From Arthrobacter sp. NEB 688 (GTDB taxonomy: Bacteria > Actinomycetota > Actinomycetes > Actinomycetales > Dermatophilaceae), in assembly GCF_013201035.1 (NCBI RefSeq), contig NZ_CP053707.1, forward strand, positions 2,976,001-3,040,000: a stretch of DNA of 64,000 bases. The letters are read 5' to 3'. Shown in pieces: positions 13,772 through 22,733 of this stretch (within the stretch, counting starts at the first letter, position 1; every line of letters begins with the position of its first letter). Under the pieces are notes generated by a model. The model made no database searches. It was given only the letters and a program-made list of their open reading frames with translations, and was not told the DNA's origin. Made by a program: the position numbers and the translations under genes.

Positions 13772-14263
13772 TCAGCGGGTGGGGCGGACCATCGCGGTGC
13801 GCCGCCCGTGCCGGGCCAGGCCCATCCGCTCCTCGGTCGCGAGCATCGGCGCGAGGCGCGCCGGCGCCTCGATCTCGACGAAGCCCCGGCGCCGGTAGAA
13901 CGGGCCGTTCCACGGGACGTCGGCGTACGTCATGAGCGTGACCTCCGCCCCGCCGCGCTCGCGCACGCCGGCGACGGCCGCCTCGAGGAGGGCGCCGCCG
14001 TGACCCCGGCCCTGGTGCCCGGGCTCGACCGACAGCTGCTCGAGGTGCCAGTGGCCCGCGAGGTCGAGGACGTGCGCGAACCCGACGACCTGCGCGCCGT
14101 CGGTCGCGACGAGGAGGAAGCCCGGGACGGCGGCTCGCTCGGCGCCGGAGTCGGCCGGCGGCCAGTCCAGCCCCCCGAAGAGCTCGGCGAACTGCCGGTC
14201 CCCGGAGTCCTCGAGCGGGCCGAGGAACGGCAGGTCGGCGGCGGTGGCGGGGCGGACGGTCAC
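13772..14263 (-). CDS. GNAT family N-acetyltransferase
   Basis: A 163-aa acetyl-CoA-dependent acyltransferase. The core motif A is clear: LEQLSVEPGHQGRGHGGALLEAAV (about residues 73-96), with the Q/RGxGxG/A-type pyrophosphate loop. A preceding beta strand (VVGFAHVLDLAG) and the C-terminal NGPFYRRRGFVEIE complete the fold. The acceptor substrate is unknown. Start GTG; it lies 58 nt downstream of nusB on the same strand and may be read from that operon. Confidence 0.85.
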   Translation of the reverse strand: MTVRPATAADLPFLGPLEDSGDRQFAELFGGLDWPPADSGAERAAVPGFLLVATDGAQVVGFAHVLDLAGHWHLEQLSVEPGHQGRGHGGALLEAAVAGVRERGGAEVTLMTYADVPWNGPFYRRRGFVEIEAPARLAPMLATEERMGLARHGRRTAMVRPTR

Positions 14264-14321
14264 GACGGCGACGGTGCCCCTCCCGGCCCGTCCGGTGCAA
14301 CCGGGTTCCGGGCGACCGGCC

Positions 14322-14735
14322 TCAGGCGAGGGTCGGCTTGACCTCGGCGAGCCGGGCGAGGAGCCCGTTGACGAAGCGCGGGCTGTCGTCCGTCGAGAGC
14401 TCGGTGGCCAGCGAGACCCACTCGCTGATGGCCACGGCCTCGGGGACGTCCGGCGAGTACAGGACCTCCCACGCGCCGAGCCGCAGGATGCTGCGGTCGA
14501 CGGCGGGCATCCGCTGCAGGGACCAGCCCTGCGCGTAGGTCGTGATGAGCTCGTCGATCTGGTCGCGGTGCTCGGAGACCCCGGAGACGAGGTCGGCCGT
14601 CAGCTCGGGCAGCGCGTGCTCGGTGACGGGCTTCGCGAGCCGCTCACGCAGGAGCTCCGCGGCGTCGACGCCCCGCTGCTCGGCCTCGAACAGCAGGTCG
14701 AGGGCGCGCTTGCGGGCCTTGGTGCGGGCGGCCAC
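14322..14735 (-). CDS. nusB: Transcription antitermination factor NusB
   Basis: All-helical RNA-binding protein that, with NusE (S10), binds boxA in rRNA leaders. The 137-aa length is normal. The N-terminal RTKARKRALDLLFEAEQRG and the C-terminal YSPDVPEAVAISEWVSLATELSTDDSPRFVNGLLARL are the family signatures. It begins 3 nt after efp, the usual actinobacterial efp-nusB order. Confidence 0.96.
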   Translation of the reverse strand: MAARTKARKRALDLLFEAEQRGVDAAELLRERLAKPVTEHALPELTADLVSGVSEHRDQIDELITTYAQGWSLQRMPAVDRSILRLGAWEVLYSPDVPEAVAISEWVSLATELSTDDSPRFVNGLLARLAEVKPTLA

Positions 14736-14738
14736 GGG

Positions 14739-15299
14739 TCAGCTGACCCGACCGAGGTAGGAGCCGTCGCGGGTGTCGACCTTGACCTTGGTGCCGGTCT
14801 CGAGGAACAGCGGCACCGCGATCTCGGCGCCGGTCTCGAGCGTGGCGGGCTTGGTGCCACCGGTGGAGCGGTCACCCTGCAGGCCGGGCTCGGTGTAGGT
14901 GATCTCGAGGACGACGGAGGCCGGCAGCTCGATGAACAGCACCGACCCGTCGTGGCGGGCGACGGTCGCCTCCTGGTTCTCGAGCATGTACTTCGCGGCG
15001 TCGCCGACGACCTCCGGGGTGACCGAGATCTGGTCGTAGGTGTCGCCGTCCATGAAGATGAAGTCCTGGCCGTCGTTGTACAGGTACTGCATGTTGCGCT
15101 TGTCGACGTTCGCGGTCTCGACCTTGACGCCGGCGTTGAAGGTCTTGTCGACGACCTTGCCGCTGAGGACGTTCTTGAGCTTGGTGCGCACGAACGCCGG
15201 GCCCTTGCCGGGCTTGACGTGCTGGAACTCGATGACGGTCCAGAGCTGGCCCTCGAGGTTGAGGACGAGGCCGTTCTTGAGGTCGTTGGTCGATGCCAC
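14739..15299 (-). CDS. efp: Elongation factor P
   Basis: Relieves ribosome stalling at polyproline. The 186-aa protein has the three beta-barrel domains: KOW-like N-terminus with the conserved [19 protein letters not shown] loop, whose KPGKGPA tip would carry the functional Lys (about residue 32), followed by two OB-like domains ending DGSYLGRVS. The start is GTG with only a weak purine run (GAGAGAG) upstream. Transcribed with nusB. Confidence 0.96.
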   Translation of the reverse strand: MASTNDLKNGLVLNLEGQLWTVIEFQHVKPGKGPAFVRTKLKNVLSGKVVDKTFNAGVKVETANVDKRNMQYLYNDGQDFIFMDGDTYDQISVTPEVVGDAAKYMLENQEATVARHDGSVLFIELPASVVLEITYTEPGLQGDRSTGGTKPATLETGAEIAVPLFLETGTKVKVDTRDGSYLGRVS

Positions 15300-15595
15300 G
15301 TGCGGGATCTCTCTCGTGTCTCGGTGGGGCGCGCCGCCGGTGGCGGGCGCGCGTCACCCCGGCGAGGGGTGGGGGGATCAGCGGCCATCGTACCGTCCCG
15401 GGCCCGACCCCCCGGACCACGCCGACCCCCGATGCGACCCTCCACCCCACCCGCTGCTCCGCGCGATCTGCGCTCGTCCGCGTGCGACCGCACCCGGACC
15501 CGCGCAGGTCGCGCGGAGAAGGGGGCGCAGGAGGGCGCGGGGCCCGCCGGGACGTCACCCGCCGCCACCCGGCGCCATCGGGCGCCACCGGGACG
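15300..15595. other. Intergenic region upstream of efp
   Basis: A 296-nt gap with no convincing gene. It contains the 62-nt palindrome copy at 15457-15518 and, closer to efp, GC-rich sequence in which an efp promoter must lie but cannot be pinpointed. The stretch 15545-15600 has several short GCCACCGG- and GCCATCGG-like repeats that may be simple sequence. Confidence 0.5.
15457..15518 (-). repeat. 62-nt palindromic repeat, copy 1
   Basis: One of four 62-nt elements in this window, bounded by CTCC and GGAG, with about 24-nt arms and a 14-nt asymmetric centre. Read on the minus strand it matches copy 3 (28106-28167) at roughly 56-58 of 62 positions; the first 35 nt look identical. The asymmetric centre (GGTGCGGTCGC on the minus strand) gives the element a direction, and this copy runs opposite to the other three. 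It lies downstream of the AbiEi-like gene and upstream of efp. Confidence 0.8.
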
Positions 15596-16552
15596 TCAGG
15601 ACGCGTCGCGCGCGGCCAGGTCGACCCACCGCGGCCGCGGCACCGGCTTCACGCCCTGGGCCAGCAGGATGCGCGCCATCCGCGCCTCGTCGAGCGCATC
15701 GGCCCAGACCCAGCGCGCGAGCCGCCACCGACGGCGGATGCGGTCCTCGCGCAGCTTCTCGGCCCACAGCGCCTGCTCGGCCGCCGCCGCGTCCGCGCCG
15801 TCGGGCACGGCGTACTTGCGCCGCCCGTCGAACTCCCCGACCACCCCGGGCCACCCGAAGTCACCGAGGCCGATGAACCCGTCGTCGTCCTCCAGCGGCA
15901 CCTGGAGCTCGGGCCGCGGCAGGCGCAGGGTGTACATCCGGGCCCGCGACAGGCTCTCGCCCGGCGACATCGAGCGGCCGTCGGCGAGCTCGGCGACGAG
16001 CAGCGCCCGCGGCCGTCCCCAGACGCGCGCGGGGACCTCGGCGGCAGCGGCTGCGAGGTCGCCCGGCGAGGCCAGCCCGTGGCGCAGGGCGTGGTCGGCG
16101 GCGGTGAGACCGGACTCGAAGGAGCGCATCCGGGCGAGGTCGACGACGGTGCGCGCGACCCCGGTGACGCGCACGCCGTCCTTCGGCACGCCGCCGCTCG
16201 GCAGGCCGACGTGCACCCGGACGACGGCGGACCCCCGCTGCTCGGGGCGGCTGCGGAGCACGCTGACGTGCCGCGGCCACCCCCCGATGACCGGCAGGCC
16301 CCACACGGCCGCCGCCGACTCCAGCACGTAGACGTGACGCCCCTGACGCCGCGCGGCGAGGTCGGTGGCGTGGACGAGCGCCGCGTGACGCTGCTCGGGC
16401 GTCAGCCCACCCCACACCGCCTCCTCGACCCACGCGCCGTGCCGGACGTGGTGCCAGCCCTCGCGCCCCGGGTCGATGCCCAGCGGCCGCAGGTCCGGGG
16501 CCCCACGCAGCAGCGCGGGGTCGAAGGGGGTGGGTGCGGGGTCACCGAGCAT
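15596..16552 (-). CDS. AbiEi-antitoxin-like / DUF559-type endonuclease-fold protein
   Basis: A 318-aa protein of a type common in actinobacterial genomes and often annotated as type IV AbiEi family antitoxin or DUF559 protein. The middle part (AAAVWGLPVIGGWPRHVSVL, then VTGVARTVVDLARMRSFESGLTAADHALR) matches the AbiEi-like core. The C-terminal GWPGVVGEFDGRRKYAVPDGADAA, with the downstream EKLREDRIRRRWRLARWVW, resembles a restriction-endonuclease-fold (Vsr/DUF559) active site with the E-x-D-G-x-x-K-Y spacing. No toxin partner is adjacent. It is bracketed by inverted 62-nt palindromes, which suggests a mobile or accessory unit. Function unknown. Confidence 0.65.
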   Translation of the reverse strand: MLGDPAPTPFDPALLRGAPDLRPLGIDPGREGWHHVRHGAWVEEAVWGGLTPEQRHAALVHATDLAARRQGRHVYVLESAAAVWGLPVIGGWPRHVSVLRSRPEQRGSAVVRVHVGLPSGGVPKDGVRVTGVARTVVDLARMRSFESGLTAADHALRHGLASPGDLAAAAAEVPARVWGRPRALLVAELADGRSMSPGESLSRARMYTLRLPRPELQVPLEDDDGFIGLGDFGWPGVVGEFDGRRKYAVPDGADAAAAEQALWAEKLREDRIRRRWRLARWVWADALDEARMARILLAQGVKPVPRPRWVDLAARDAS

Positions 16553-16622
16553 CCGCCGACGGTGGCACGTCCGAGCCCCGCGGCGCGGCCGTCATCCACA
16601 GGCCCGGGCCGACCGCGCTCTC

Positions 16623-16684
16623 CTCTGGGCGACCTGCGCGGATGCCCCTGCGGTCGCGCCCGGACCCGCGCAGGTCGCGCGGAG
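16623..16684 (+). repeat. 62-nt palindromic repeat, copy 2
   Basis: Same element as copies 3 and 4, on the plus strand, with a more diverged left arm (CTCTGGGCGACCTGCGCGG) and an intact right arm. Its final 30 or so nucleotides (CCCGGACCCGCGCAGG through GGAGAAGGGG) are identical to the plus-strand end of copy 1. It lies between the AbiEi-like gene start and the aroB stop, 6 nt from the latter, so it would form a hairpin right after the aroB coding sequence. Confidence 0.78.
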
Positions 16685-16690
16685 AAGGGG

Positions 16691-17770
16691 TCAGTGGGCG
16701 GGGGCGAGGGCGGCGTAGGCGTCGCGCAGGAGGGACTCCTCCGGCCCCTCGAGGCGCACCGGGTGCGCGAGACCGTCGAGGACGACGAAGCGCAGCCGCG
16801 CGCCGCGCGACTTCTTGTCGCGGGCCATGACCGCCAGCAGCTCCTCGAACGGCGCGGCGTCGTACGTCGTCGGCAGCCCGACCGACGTCAGCACCGAGCG
16901 GTGCCGCGCGAGCAGCTCGTCCGACACCGTGCCGGTGCGGTGACCGAGCTCGGCAACGAAGACCATCCCGATGGCGACCGCTTCGCCGTGCCGGCGCCGG
17001 TAGCCCTCGACCTGCTCGACCGCGTGCCCGAGCGTGTGCCCGTAGTTGAGCACCTCACGCGCGAAGGCCTCGCACAGGTCCCCCGCGACGACCTCGGCCT
17101 TGACCGCGACCTTGCGGCGCACGAGCTCGTCGAGGACCGGTGCGTCCCAGCGCACGGCGTCCTCCGGAGCCGCCTCGACGAGCTCGAGGATGCGCGGGTC
17201 GGCGATGAACCCGCCCTTGAGCACCTCGGCGAGGCCGGCGACCAGGTCGGCGCGCGGCAGCGTCTCCAGGACGTCGAGGTCGCAGACGACCCCGGCCGGC
17301 GTGTGGAAGGAGCCGACGAGGTTCTTTCCCTCGGCCGTGTTGATGCCCGTCTTGCCGCCGACCGCCGCGTCGACCATCGCGAGCAGCGTCGTCGGGACGT
17401 GGACGACCGGCACCCCGCGCAGCCACGTCGCGGCGACGAACCCGGCGAGGTCGGTGACGGTGCCGCCGCCGACCGCGACGACGGCGTCGGTGCGGGTGAA
17501 CGCCTGCTGCCCGAGCACCGCCCAGAGCGACGCGGCGACCTCGGCGTTCTTGGCCCGCTCGGCGTCGGGGACGCTCGCCTCGTGGACGACGAGCCCGGCC
17601 GCGCGCAGCGACTCGGCCACGGGCCGCGAGTACCGGTCCAGCCCGTCGGGCCCGACGACCAGCACCTGCCGCGCCCCCTCGGGCACGAGCCCGTCCACCC
17701 GGTCGAGCACGCCACGCCCGATGACGACGTCGTGCAGGTCCCCGACGGGGATGACGACCGGCTCGCTCAC
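16691..17770 (-). CDS. aroB: 3-dehydroquinate synthase
   Basis: Second step of the shikimate pathway (DAHP to 3-dehydroquinate), NAD- and metal-dependent. The 359-aa protein shows the NAD-binding GGGTVTDLAGFVAATWLRGV, the substrate segment GGKTGINTAEGKNLVG, and the metal ligand histidines in NYGHTLGHAVE. The GTG start at 17770 overlaps the aroK stop as GTGA. Longer in-frame starts only add Arg-rich sequence read through aroK. Confidence 0.95.
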   Translation of the reverse strand: MSEPVVIPVGDLHDVVIGRGVLDRVDGLVPEGARQVLVVGPDGLDRYSRPVAESLRAAGLVVHEASVPDAERAKNAEVAASLWAVLGQQAFTRTDAVVAVGGGTVTDLAGFVAATWLRGVPVVHVPTTLLAMVDAAVGGKTGINTAEGKNLVGSFHTPAGVVCDLDVLETLPRADLVAGLAEVLKGGFIADPRILELVEAAPEDAVRWDAPVLDELVRRKVAVKAEVVAGDLCEAFAREVLNYGHTLGHAVEQVEGYRRRHGEAVAIGMVFVAELGHRTGTVSDELLARHRSVLTSVGLPTTYDAAPFEELLAVMARDKKSRGARLRFVVLDGLAHPVRLEGPEESLLRDAYAALAPAH

Positions 17771-18273
17771 GCGGGCGCCCCGAGGAGGCGGGCGATCTCG
17801 GCGGCGACGTCGTCGGCCGCGCGGCCGGCGGTGTCGACGACGTGCGTCGCGACCCGCTCGTAGATCCCGCGGCGCTCCCCCATGAGGCGCACCCACGAGG
17901 CGCGCGGGTTGACGGCGAGCAGCGGGCGCGAGCGGTCCAGGCCGATGCGCTTGGCGGCGTCGGCGATGCCGACCTGGAGGAAGACGACCGTGTGGCCGGC
18001 CAGCAGCGGCTCGGTCAGCGGGTCGACCGGCGCTCCCCCACCGAGCGCGACGACCCCCGGCTCCTCCGCCAGCGACCGCGCGACCTCGGCGCGCTCGAGC
18101 TCGCGGAAGGCGGGCTCGCCGTCGACGACGAAGATGTCGCCGATGGTGCGCCCCTGCGCGGCCTCGACGGCGGCGTCGGTGTCGTGGAAGGGCACCCCGA
18201 GCAGCGCGGCGAGCGCCTCCCCCGTGGTGGTCTTGCCGGAGCCGGGCGGGCCGACGAGGACGACGCGGGGCAT
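17767..18273 (-). CDS. aroK: Shikimate kinase
   Basis: Phosphorylates shikimate at the 3-OH. The 168-aa protein has the P-loop GPPGSGKTT at residues 8-16, a shikimate-binding FHDTDAAVE segment, the FRELERAEV helix, VVALGGGAPV, and the lid Arg in GLDRSRPLL. It overlaps aroC (ATGA) and aroB (GTGA), so the three are translationally coupled. Confidence 0.94.
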   Translation of the reverse strand: MPRVVLVGPPGSGKTTTGEALAALLGVPFHDTDAAVEAAQGRTIGDIFVVDGEPAFRELERAEVARSLAEEPGVVALGGGAPVDPLTEPLLAGHTVVFLQVGIADAAKRIGLDRSRPLLAVNPRASWVRLMGERRGIYERVATHVVDTAGRAADDVAAEIARLLGAPA

Positions 18274-19502
18274 CAGGACTCCCAGGTGCGCATCGACGCC
18301 GGGATGGCGTCGAGGTAGGCGCGGTGGTTGCGGGCGGTCTCGGCCACGGAGTCGCCGCCGAACTTCTCGAGGCAGGCCTCGGCGAGGACGAGCGCGACCA
18401 TCGCCTCGGCGACGACGCCGGCGGCCGGGACGGCGCAGACGTCGGAACGCTGGTGGATGGCGGTCGCGGGCTCGTCGGAGGCGACGTCGACGGTGTCGAG
18501 GGCGCGGGGCACGGTCGAGATGGGCTTCATCGCCGCGCGCACGCGCAGCACGCCGCCGACCGACATCCCGCCCTCGGTGCCGCCGGCGCGCAGGGTGCGG
18601 CGGCGGATGACGCCGTCGTCGCCGCGCTCCATCTCGTCGTGGGCCTGCGAGCCGCGGCGCGCGGCGGTGCGGAAGCCGTCGCCGACCTCGACGCCCTTGA
18701 TCGCCTGGATGCCCATGAGCGCCGCGCCGAGGCGGGCGTCGAGCCGGCGGTCCCAGTGGACGTGCGAGCCGAGACCCGGGGGCACCCCGACGGCGACGAC
18801 CTCGACGACGCCGCCGAGCGTGTCGCCGTCCTTGTGAGCGGCGTCGACCTCGGCGACCATCGCGCCCGAGCCCTCGGCGTCGAAGGCGCGCACCGGGTCG
18901 GCGTCCAGGGCGGCCACGTCGTCCGGCCCGGGCAGCGGCGCGTCGTCGCGCACGCCGGCCGTGCCGATGGCCACGGTGTGCGAGAGCAGCCGGATGCCGT
19001 AGGCCTGCTCGAGGAAGGCGGCGGCGACGGCGCCGAGCGCGACGCGGGCGGCGGTCTCGCGGGCCGAGGCGCGCTCGAGCACCGGGCGGGCGTCCTCGAA
19101 GCCGTACTTCTGCATCCCGACGAGGTCGGCGTGCCCGGGGCGCGGCCGGGTGAGGGGCCGGTTGCGGGCCACCTCCTTCTCGGCGTTGACGTCGTCGGAG
19201 GCGGCGTAGTCGGCGGCGGCGACCGGGTCGGGGCTCATGACGGTGCGCCACTTGGGCCACTCGGTGTTGCCGATCCGGATGGCGACCGGCGAGCCGAGCG
19301 TCCGCCCGAGCCGCAGCCCGCCGAGCACCTCGACCTCGTCCTGCTCGAACTTCTGCCGGGCGCCGCGGCCGTAGCCGAGGCGGCGACGGGCGAGGGCGCC
19401 CGCGATGTCGGCGGTCGTCACCTCGACCCCGGCGGGGAGGCCCTCGATGGTCGCGAGGAGGGCGGGTCCGTGGGACTCGCCCGCGGTCAGCCAGCGCAGC
19501 AT
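18273..19502 (-). CDS. aroC: Chorismate synthase
   Basis: Converts EPSP to chorismate using reduced FMN. The N-terminal [24 protein letters not shown] and the [24 protein letters not shown] signature (about residues 39-62) are unmistakable, as is the C-terminal [24 protein letters not shown] use the family-typical [10 protein letters not shown] start; an ATG three codons upstream (19511) is equally possible. It is followed by aroK in the same operon and preceded by a prepilin peptidase gene. Confidence 0.95.
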   Translation of the reverse strand: MLRWLTAGESHGPALLATIEGLPAGVEVTTADIAGALARRRLGYGRGARQKFEQDEVEVLGGLRLGRTLGSPVAIRIGNTEWPKWRTVMSPDPVAAADYAASDDVNAEKEVARNRPLTRPRPGHADLVGMQKYGFEDARPVLERASARETAARVALGAVAAAFLEQAYGIRLLSHTVAIGTAGVRDDAPLPGPDDVAALDADPVRAFDAEGSGAMVAEVDAAHKDGDTLGGVVEVVAVGVPPGLGSHVHWDRRLDARLGAALMGIQAIKGVEVGDGFRTAARRGSQAHDEMERGDDGVIRRRTLRAGGTEGGMSVGGVLRVRAAMKPISTVPRALDTVDVASDEPATAIHQRSDVCAVPAAGVVAEAMVALVLAEACLEKFGGDSVAETARNHRAYLDAIPASMRTWES

Positions 19503-19526
19503 GCCGCCCATCCTGACACGGAGGGG

Positions 19527-20210
19527 TCAGCCCCCCGCGAGGCCGGTCACGATGCGAGGCGTCAGCGCGACCGAGGCCCACGCCCCGAGGCACATCGCCG
19601 GACCGTAGGCGATGGCCGAGCCGAGCCCGACCCGCCGCAGCAGGAGCAGGGCCGCGGCCGCCAGCCCGCCGACGAGGAAGCCGGCGCCCATCCCGACGAC
19701 GACGTGCGCGCCGCCGAGGAAGCCGAGCAGCGCGCCGATGACGGGGGCCAGGCGCACGTCGCCGCCGCCGACGCCACCCCCCGGCATGATGCCGAGCAGC
19801 ACGTAGAACAGGCCCATGACGAGGGCGCCGACGACGGTTCCCTGCCAGCGCGGGCCCCCGGTCGCGACGACGGCGACGGCGAGGAGGACGGCGAGCGCGG
19901 CGCCGGTCGGGACGACGAGCCCGACGGGCAGGCGGTGGACGTCGAGGTCGATCCAGACCAGGGCCACGGTCAGCCAGGCGAAGAGGAGGAAGGGCGGCAG
20001 GGCGGCCCATCCGCCGAGGTCGCCGACCGACCAGACGGCGAGCGCGGCGAGCGCGGCCGTCGCGGGGCCGGTCCACCAGGGGTTGCCCGGCGGGTGCGTC
20101 GCCTCGTCCTCCGGGATGCGGTAGCCGCCGGTGGCGAGCTCGCGGCCGGTGAGGTGGCCGACGACACCCATGACGAGGGCGGCGAGGACCGCGACCCACC
20201 ACGGCGTCAC
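19527..20210 (-). CDS. Prepilin peptidase (A24 family), without methyltransferase domain
   Basis: Integral membrane aspartic protease that cleaves type IV prepilins. The 227-aa protein has about six hydrophobic segments and both A24 aspartates: the first in VWIDLDVHRLPVG, the second in the GGGDVRLAP (GxGD) motif. It lacks the N-terminal cytosolic methyltransferase domain of long PilD proteins. The GTG start overlaps the aroE stop. No pilin genes are nearby; a peptidase gene between aroC and aroE is a recurring actinobacterial arrangement. Confidence 0.85.
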   Translation of the reverse strand: MTPWWVAVLAALVMGVVGHLTGRELATGGYRIPEDEATHPPGNPWWTGPATAALAALAVWSVGDLGGWAALPPFLLFAWLTVALVWIDLDVHRLPVGLVVPTGAALAVLLAVAVVATGGPRWQGTVVGALVMGLFYVLLGIMPGGGVGGGDVRLAPVIGALLGFLGGAHVVVGMGAGFLVGGLAAAALLLLRRVGLGSAIAYGPAMCLGAWASVALTPRIVTGLAGG

Positions 20211-21034
20211 GCGCGGCTCCCGAGGGCCGCGAGCCCGGCGGCGGCCATCGCCTCGACCGGGGCGGGCCGGCCGGTGAAGAGGGTGAACTGGGCGGCGGCC
20301 TGGTGCACGAGCAGGTCGAGCCCGGAGACGACGGTCATCCCGGCGTCCGACGCGGCGCGCGCGACGGGGGTGGGCCAGCCGGCGTACACGACGTCGAGCA
20401 GCACCCCCTCGTGGTGCGCGGGCACGGTGGCGGCCACGTCCTCGCCGCCGGTGGGGGGCACGGTGGAGACGACGACGTCGTCCTTGGTCGTGACCCAGGC
20501 GTCGATCGCGGCCACCGACCCGTTGCGGATGCCGATGCCCGCGTCGAGCGCCCACGCGAGGAGGTCGGCGCCCTTCGCGGTGTCGCGCGCGCGGACGGTC
20601 AGCGTCGTGACCCCGAGCCCGGCGAGCGCGAGCACGACCGAGCGCGCCGTGGCGCCCGCCCCGAGGACGAGGGCCCGACGGGGGTCGGCGCGCAGGTGGG
20701 GTCGCAGCGCCTCGGCGGCGCCCTCGACGTCGGTGTTCGTCGCGTCCCAGCCACCGTCGGCCCGGCGCACGAGGGTGTTGGCGGCGCCGGCGCGGCGCGC
20801 GACCTCGGAGACCTCGGTGGCGACCTCGAGCGCCGCCTCCTTGAGCGGCATCGTCAGCGAGAGCCCGCGCCAGGAGTCGTCGAGGCCGTGGAGGAACCCG
20901 GGCAGGCCGGCGGCGTCGACCTCGTGGCGCCCGTACTCCCAGCCGTCGAGGCCGCACGCCGCGTACCCGGCCGCGTGCAGGACGGGCGAGAGGGAGTGCG
21001 CGACGGGCGAGCCGAGGACCGCGGCCCTCAGCAC
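20207..21034 (-). CDS. aroE: Shikimate dehydrogenase
   Basis: NADPH-dependent reduction of 3-dehydroshikimate. The 275-aa protein shows the substrate-binding GSPVAHSLSPVLHAAGY (about 8-24), a LSLTMPLKEAA segment carrying the catalytic Lys, an NTDVEG segment, and the Rossmann loop LGAGATARSVVLAL. The GTG start at 21034 lies inside GTGCTGA and overlaps the mltG stop by 7 nt, the same junction as pyrC-carA. Confidence 0.92.
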   Translation of the reverse strand: MLRAAVLGSPVAHSLSPVLHAAGYAACGLDGWEYGRHEVDAAGLPGFLHGLDDSWRGLSLTMPLKEAALEVATEVSEVARRAGAANTLVRRADGGWDATNTDVEGAAEALRPHLRADPRRALVLGAGATARSVVLALAGLGVTTLTVRARDTAKGADLLAWALDAGIGIRNGSVAAIDAWVTTKDDVVVSTVPPTGGEDVAATVPAHHEGVLLDVVYAGWPTPVARAASDAGMTVVSGLDLLVHQAAAQFTLFTGRPAPVEAMAAAGLAALGSRA

Positions 21035-22203
21035 TGGCCGGGGTTGTCGGAGCACCACTGCTGGAACTCGCGGACGTTGCGGTCGTGCTCGGCCGAGGTC
21101 GTGGCGAACTTGGTCTCGCCGGTGCTCGGGTCGACCGTCACGAAGAACACCCAGTCGCCGGGGGTCGGGTTCGCGGCGGCCTCGATGGACGCCTGACCCG
21201 GGTTGCCGATCGGGCCGGGCGGCAGGCCCTGGACCTTGTAGGTGTTGTACGGGCTGTCCGAGGCGCGCTGCGAGTCGCTCGTGCCGGCCTTGCCGCGCTG
21301 CTGCGCGAGGTAGTGGACGGTGGAGTCCATCTGCAGCAGGCCGTAGCTCGGCGGACCGCCCTCGAGGCGGTTGAGGACGACGCGGGCGACCTTGCCGCGG
21401 TCGGCGTCGCCGCTCACCTCGCCCTCGACGATCGAGGCGATGGTCAGCGTCTCCTCCCAGTCCTCCTCGGCGACGCCGGTGTCCTCGAGGGCCTTGACGG
21501 TCAGCGCGACCATCTGCTCGAGCTGGTCCTGCGCCGTCGTCCTGTCGTCGAACTCGTAGCTCGCGGGGAAGAGCCATCCCTCGACGTTGCCCTTCGCGGC
21601 CTTCGGCAGGCCGATGGCCGAGGCGTTCTTGGCCGCCTTCTCGTAGTCGGCCTCCTTGACCCCGGTCGCCTTCGAGAGCGCGGCGAAGACCTCCTTCTTC
21701 CAGAGGCCCTCGCGGATGGTCACCCGCTTCGCGGAGCGGTTCTCGGGGTCGGCGAGGAAGGTGAACGCGTCGACGCCTCGCATCCCCTTGAGCATGACGT
21801 AGGTGCCGGGTTGGATGCCGGCCGCGGTCGTCGGGTCGGCGGCCACGGCGTCGAGGTAGGCCGTGCGCGTCTTGGTCACTCCCGCGTTGCGCAGCGTGGT
21901 GGCGATGGTCTCGCCGGTGTCGCCCTGCTGGATGACGACCCGCGCCTCGCCCTCGCCGGGGCCGGCGAAGTCGACGTCGGTGGGCTCGTCGTCGAAGAGG
22001 CCGCTGACCCCGGGGCCGAGGACGGTCCAGGCGCCGTAGGCGGCGCCGCCGATGAGGCCGAGGGCGAGGAGGAGGGCGACGAGCCGACGGCCGCGGCGGC
22101 GGGGCCGGCGGCCGCGCGAGTGCACCTCGCGACGGCGCGTGGGCTGGCCCCGGTCGGGGGTCTCCTCGTCACCGAAGATGGTCTCGGTGAAGTCGTGGCT
22201 CAC
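21028..22203 (-). CDS. mltG: Endolytic murein transglycosylase MltG
   Basis: Membrane-anchored lytic transglycosylase that cuts nascent glycan strands. The 391-aa protein starts with a cytoplasmic Arg-rich tail, a transmembrane helix [19 protein letters not shown] (about residues 41-59), a LysM-like domain ([20 protein letters not shown]), then the YceG catalytic domain with the probable catalytic Glu in [21 protein letters not shown]. The C-terminal [20 protein letters not shown] is conserved. The GTG start overlaps the ruvX stop. Confidence 0.94.
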   Translation of the reverse strand: MSHDFTETIFGDEETPDRGQPTRRREVHSRGRRPRRRGRRLVALLLALGLIGGAAYGAWTVLGPGVSGLFDDEPTDVDFAGPGEGEARVVIQQGDTGETIATTLRNAGVTKTRTAYLDAVAADPTTAAGIQPGTYVMLKGMRGVDAFTFLADPENRSAKRVTIREGLWKKEVFAALSKATGVKEADYEKAAKNASAIGLPKAAKGNVEGWLFPASYEFDDRTTAQDQLEQMVALTVKALEDTGVAEEDWEETLTIASIVEGEVSGDADRGKVARVVLNRLEGGPPSYGLLQMDSTVHYLAQQRGKAGTSDSQRASDSPYNTYKVQGLPPGPIGNPGQASIEAAANPTPGDWVFFVTVDPSTGETKFATTSAEHDRNVREFQQWCSDNPGQC

Positions 22204-22733
22204 GTCGTCGTGCCCTTCGTCCGTGGCTTGCGCCGTCGTCCGCCGACCTGCTCCCCCGCGGGGGCGCCGGTCGACCGCTCGGCGTCGAGCGCGGCCTGGA
22301 GGATGAGCACCGCCGCGGCCTGGTCGACCACGGCGCGCTGCCGCCTCCCGGCCACACCGCTCTGCCGGAGCATCCGGTGCGCGTCGACCGTCGTCAGCCG
22401 CTCGTCGACGAGCCGCACCGGGACGGGTGCCACGCGCACCGCCAGCACGGAAGCATACGTGCGCGCACGCTCCGCGGCGGGTCCCTCGTCCCCGGAAAGG
22501 GAGCGCGGCAGCCCGACGACCACCCCGACGGCGGCGTGCTCGGCGACCAGCGCGGCCACCCGCTCGACGTCGGCGTCGCCCGCGGCGGCCGGTGCCTCGG
22601 ACGTGCGGGGCACCGTCTCGAGCGGTGTCGCGAGGAGACCGTCGGGGTCGCTGGTGGCGACCCCGACACGCACCGAGCCGACGTCGACGCCCAGCCGGGC
22701 GCCGCGTACCGTCCCCTCGCCGGGACCCGGCAT
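22200..22733 (-). CDS. ruvX: Putative pre-16S rRNA nuclease / Holliday junction resolvase, YqgF/RuvX family
   Basis: RNase H-fold nuclease. The 177-aa protein has [15 protein letters not shown] with the first catalytic Asp (about residue 17), [20 protein letters not shown], and [17 protein letters not shown] with the second acidic site. It is also called YqgF; a role in processing the 16S 5' end is established in E. coli. It sits in the usual alaS-ruvX-mltG order and overlaps alaS as ATGA. Confidence 0.92.
   Translation of the reverse strand: MPGPGEGTVRGARLGVDVGSVRVGVATSDPDGLLATPLETVPRTSEAPAAAGDADVERVAALVAEHAAVGVVVGLPRSLSGDEGPAAERARTYASVLAVRVAPVPVRLVDERLTTVDAHRMLRQSGVAGRRQRAVVDQAAAVLILQAALDAERSTGAPAGEQVGGRRRKPRTKGTTT

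Noticed and set aside
16623-16684. Palindrome copy 2 as simply the aroB terminator
   Set aside because: It is positioned to act as one, but the same 62-nt sequence occurs upstream of efp and upstream of rarA, where a terminator for the neighbouring gene makes less sense. A terminator role may still be secondary.
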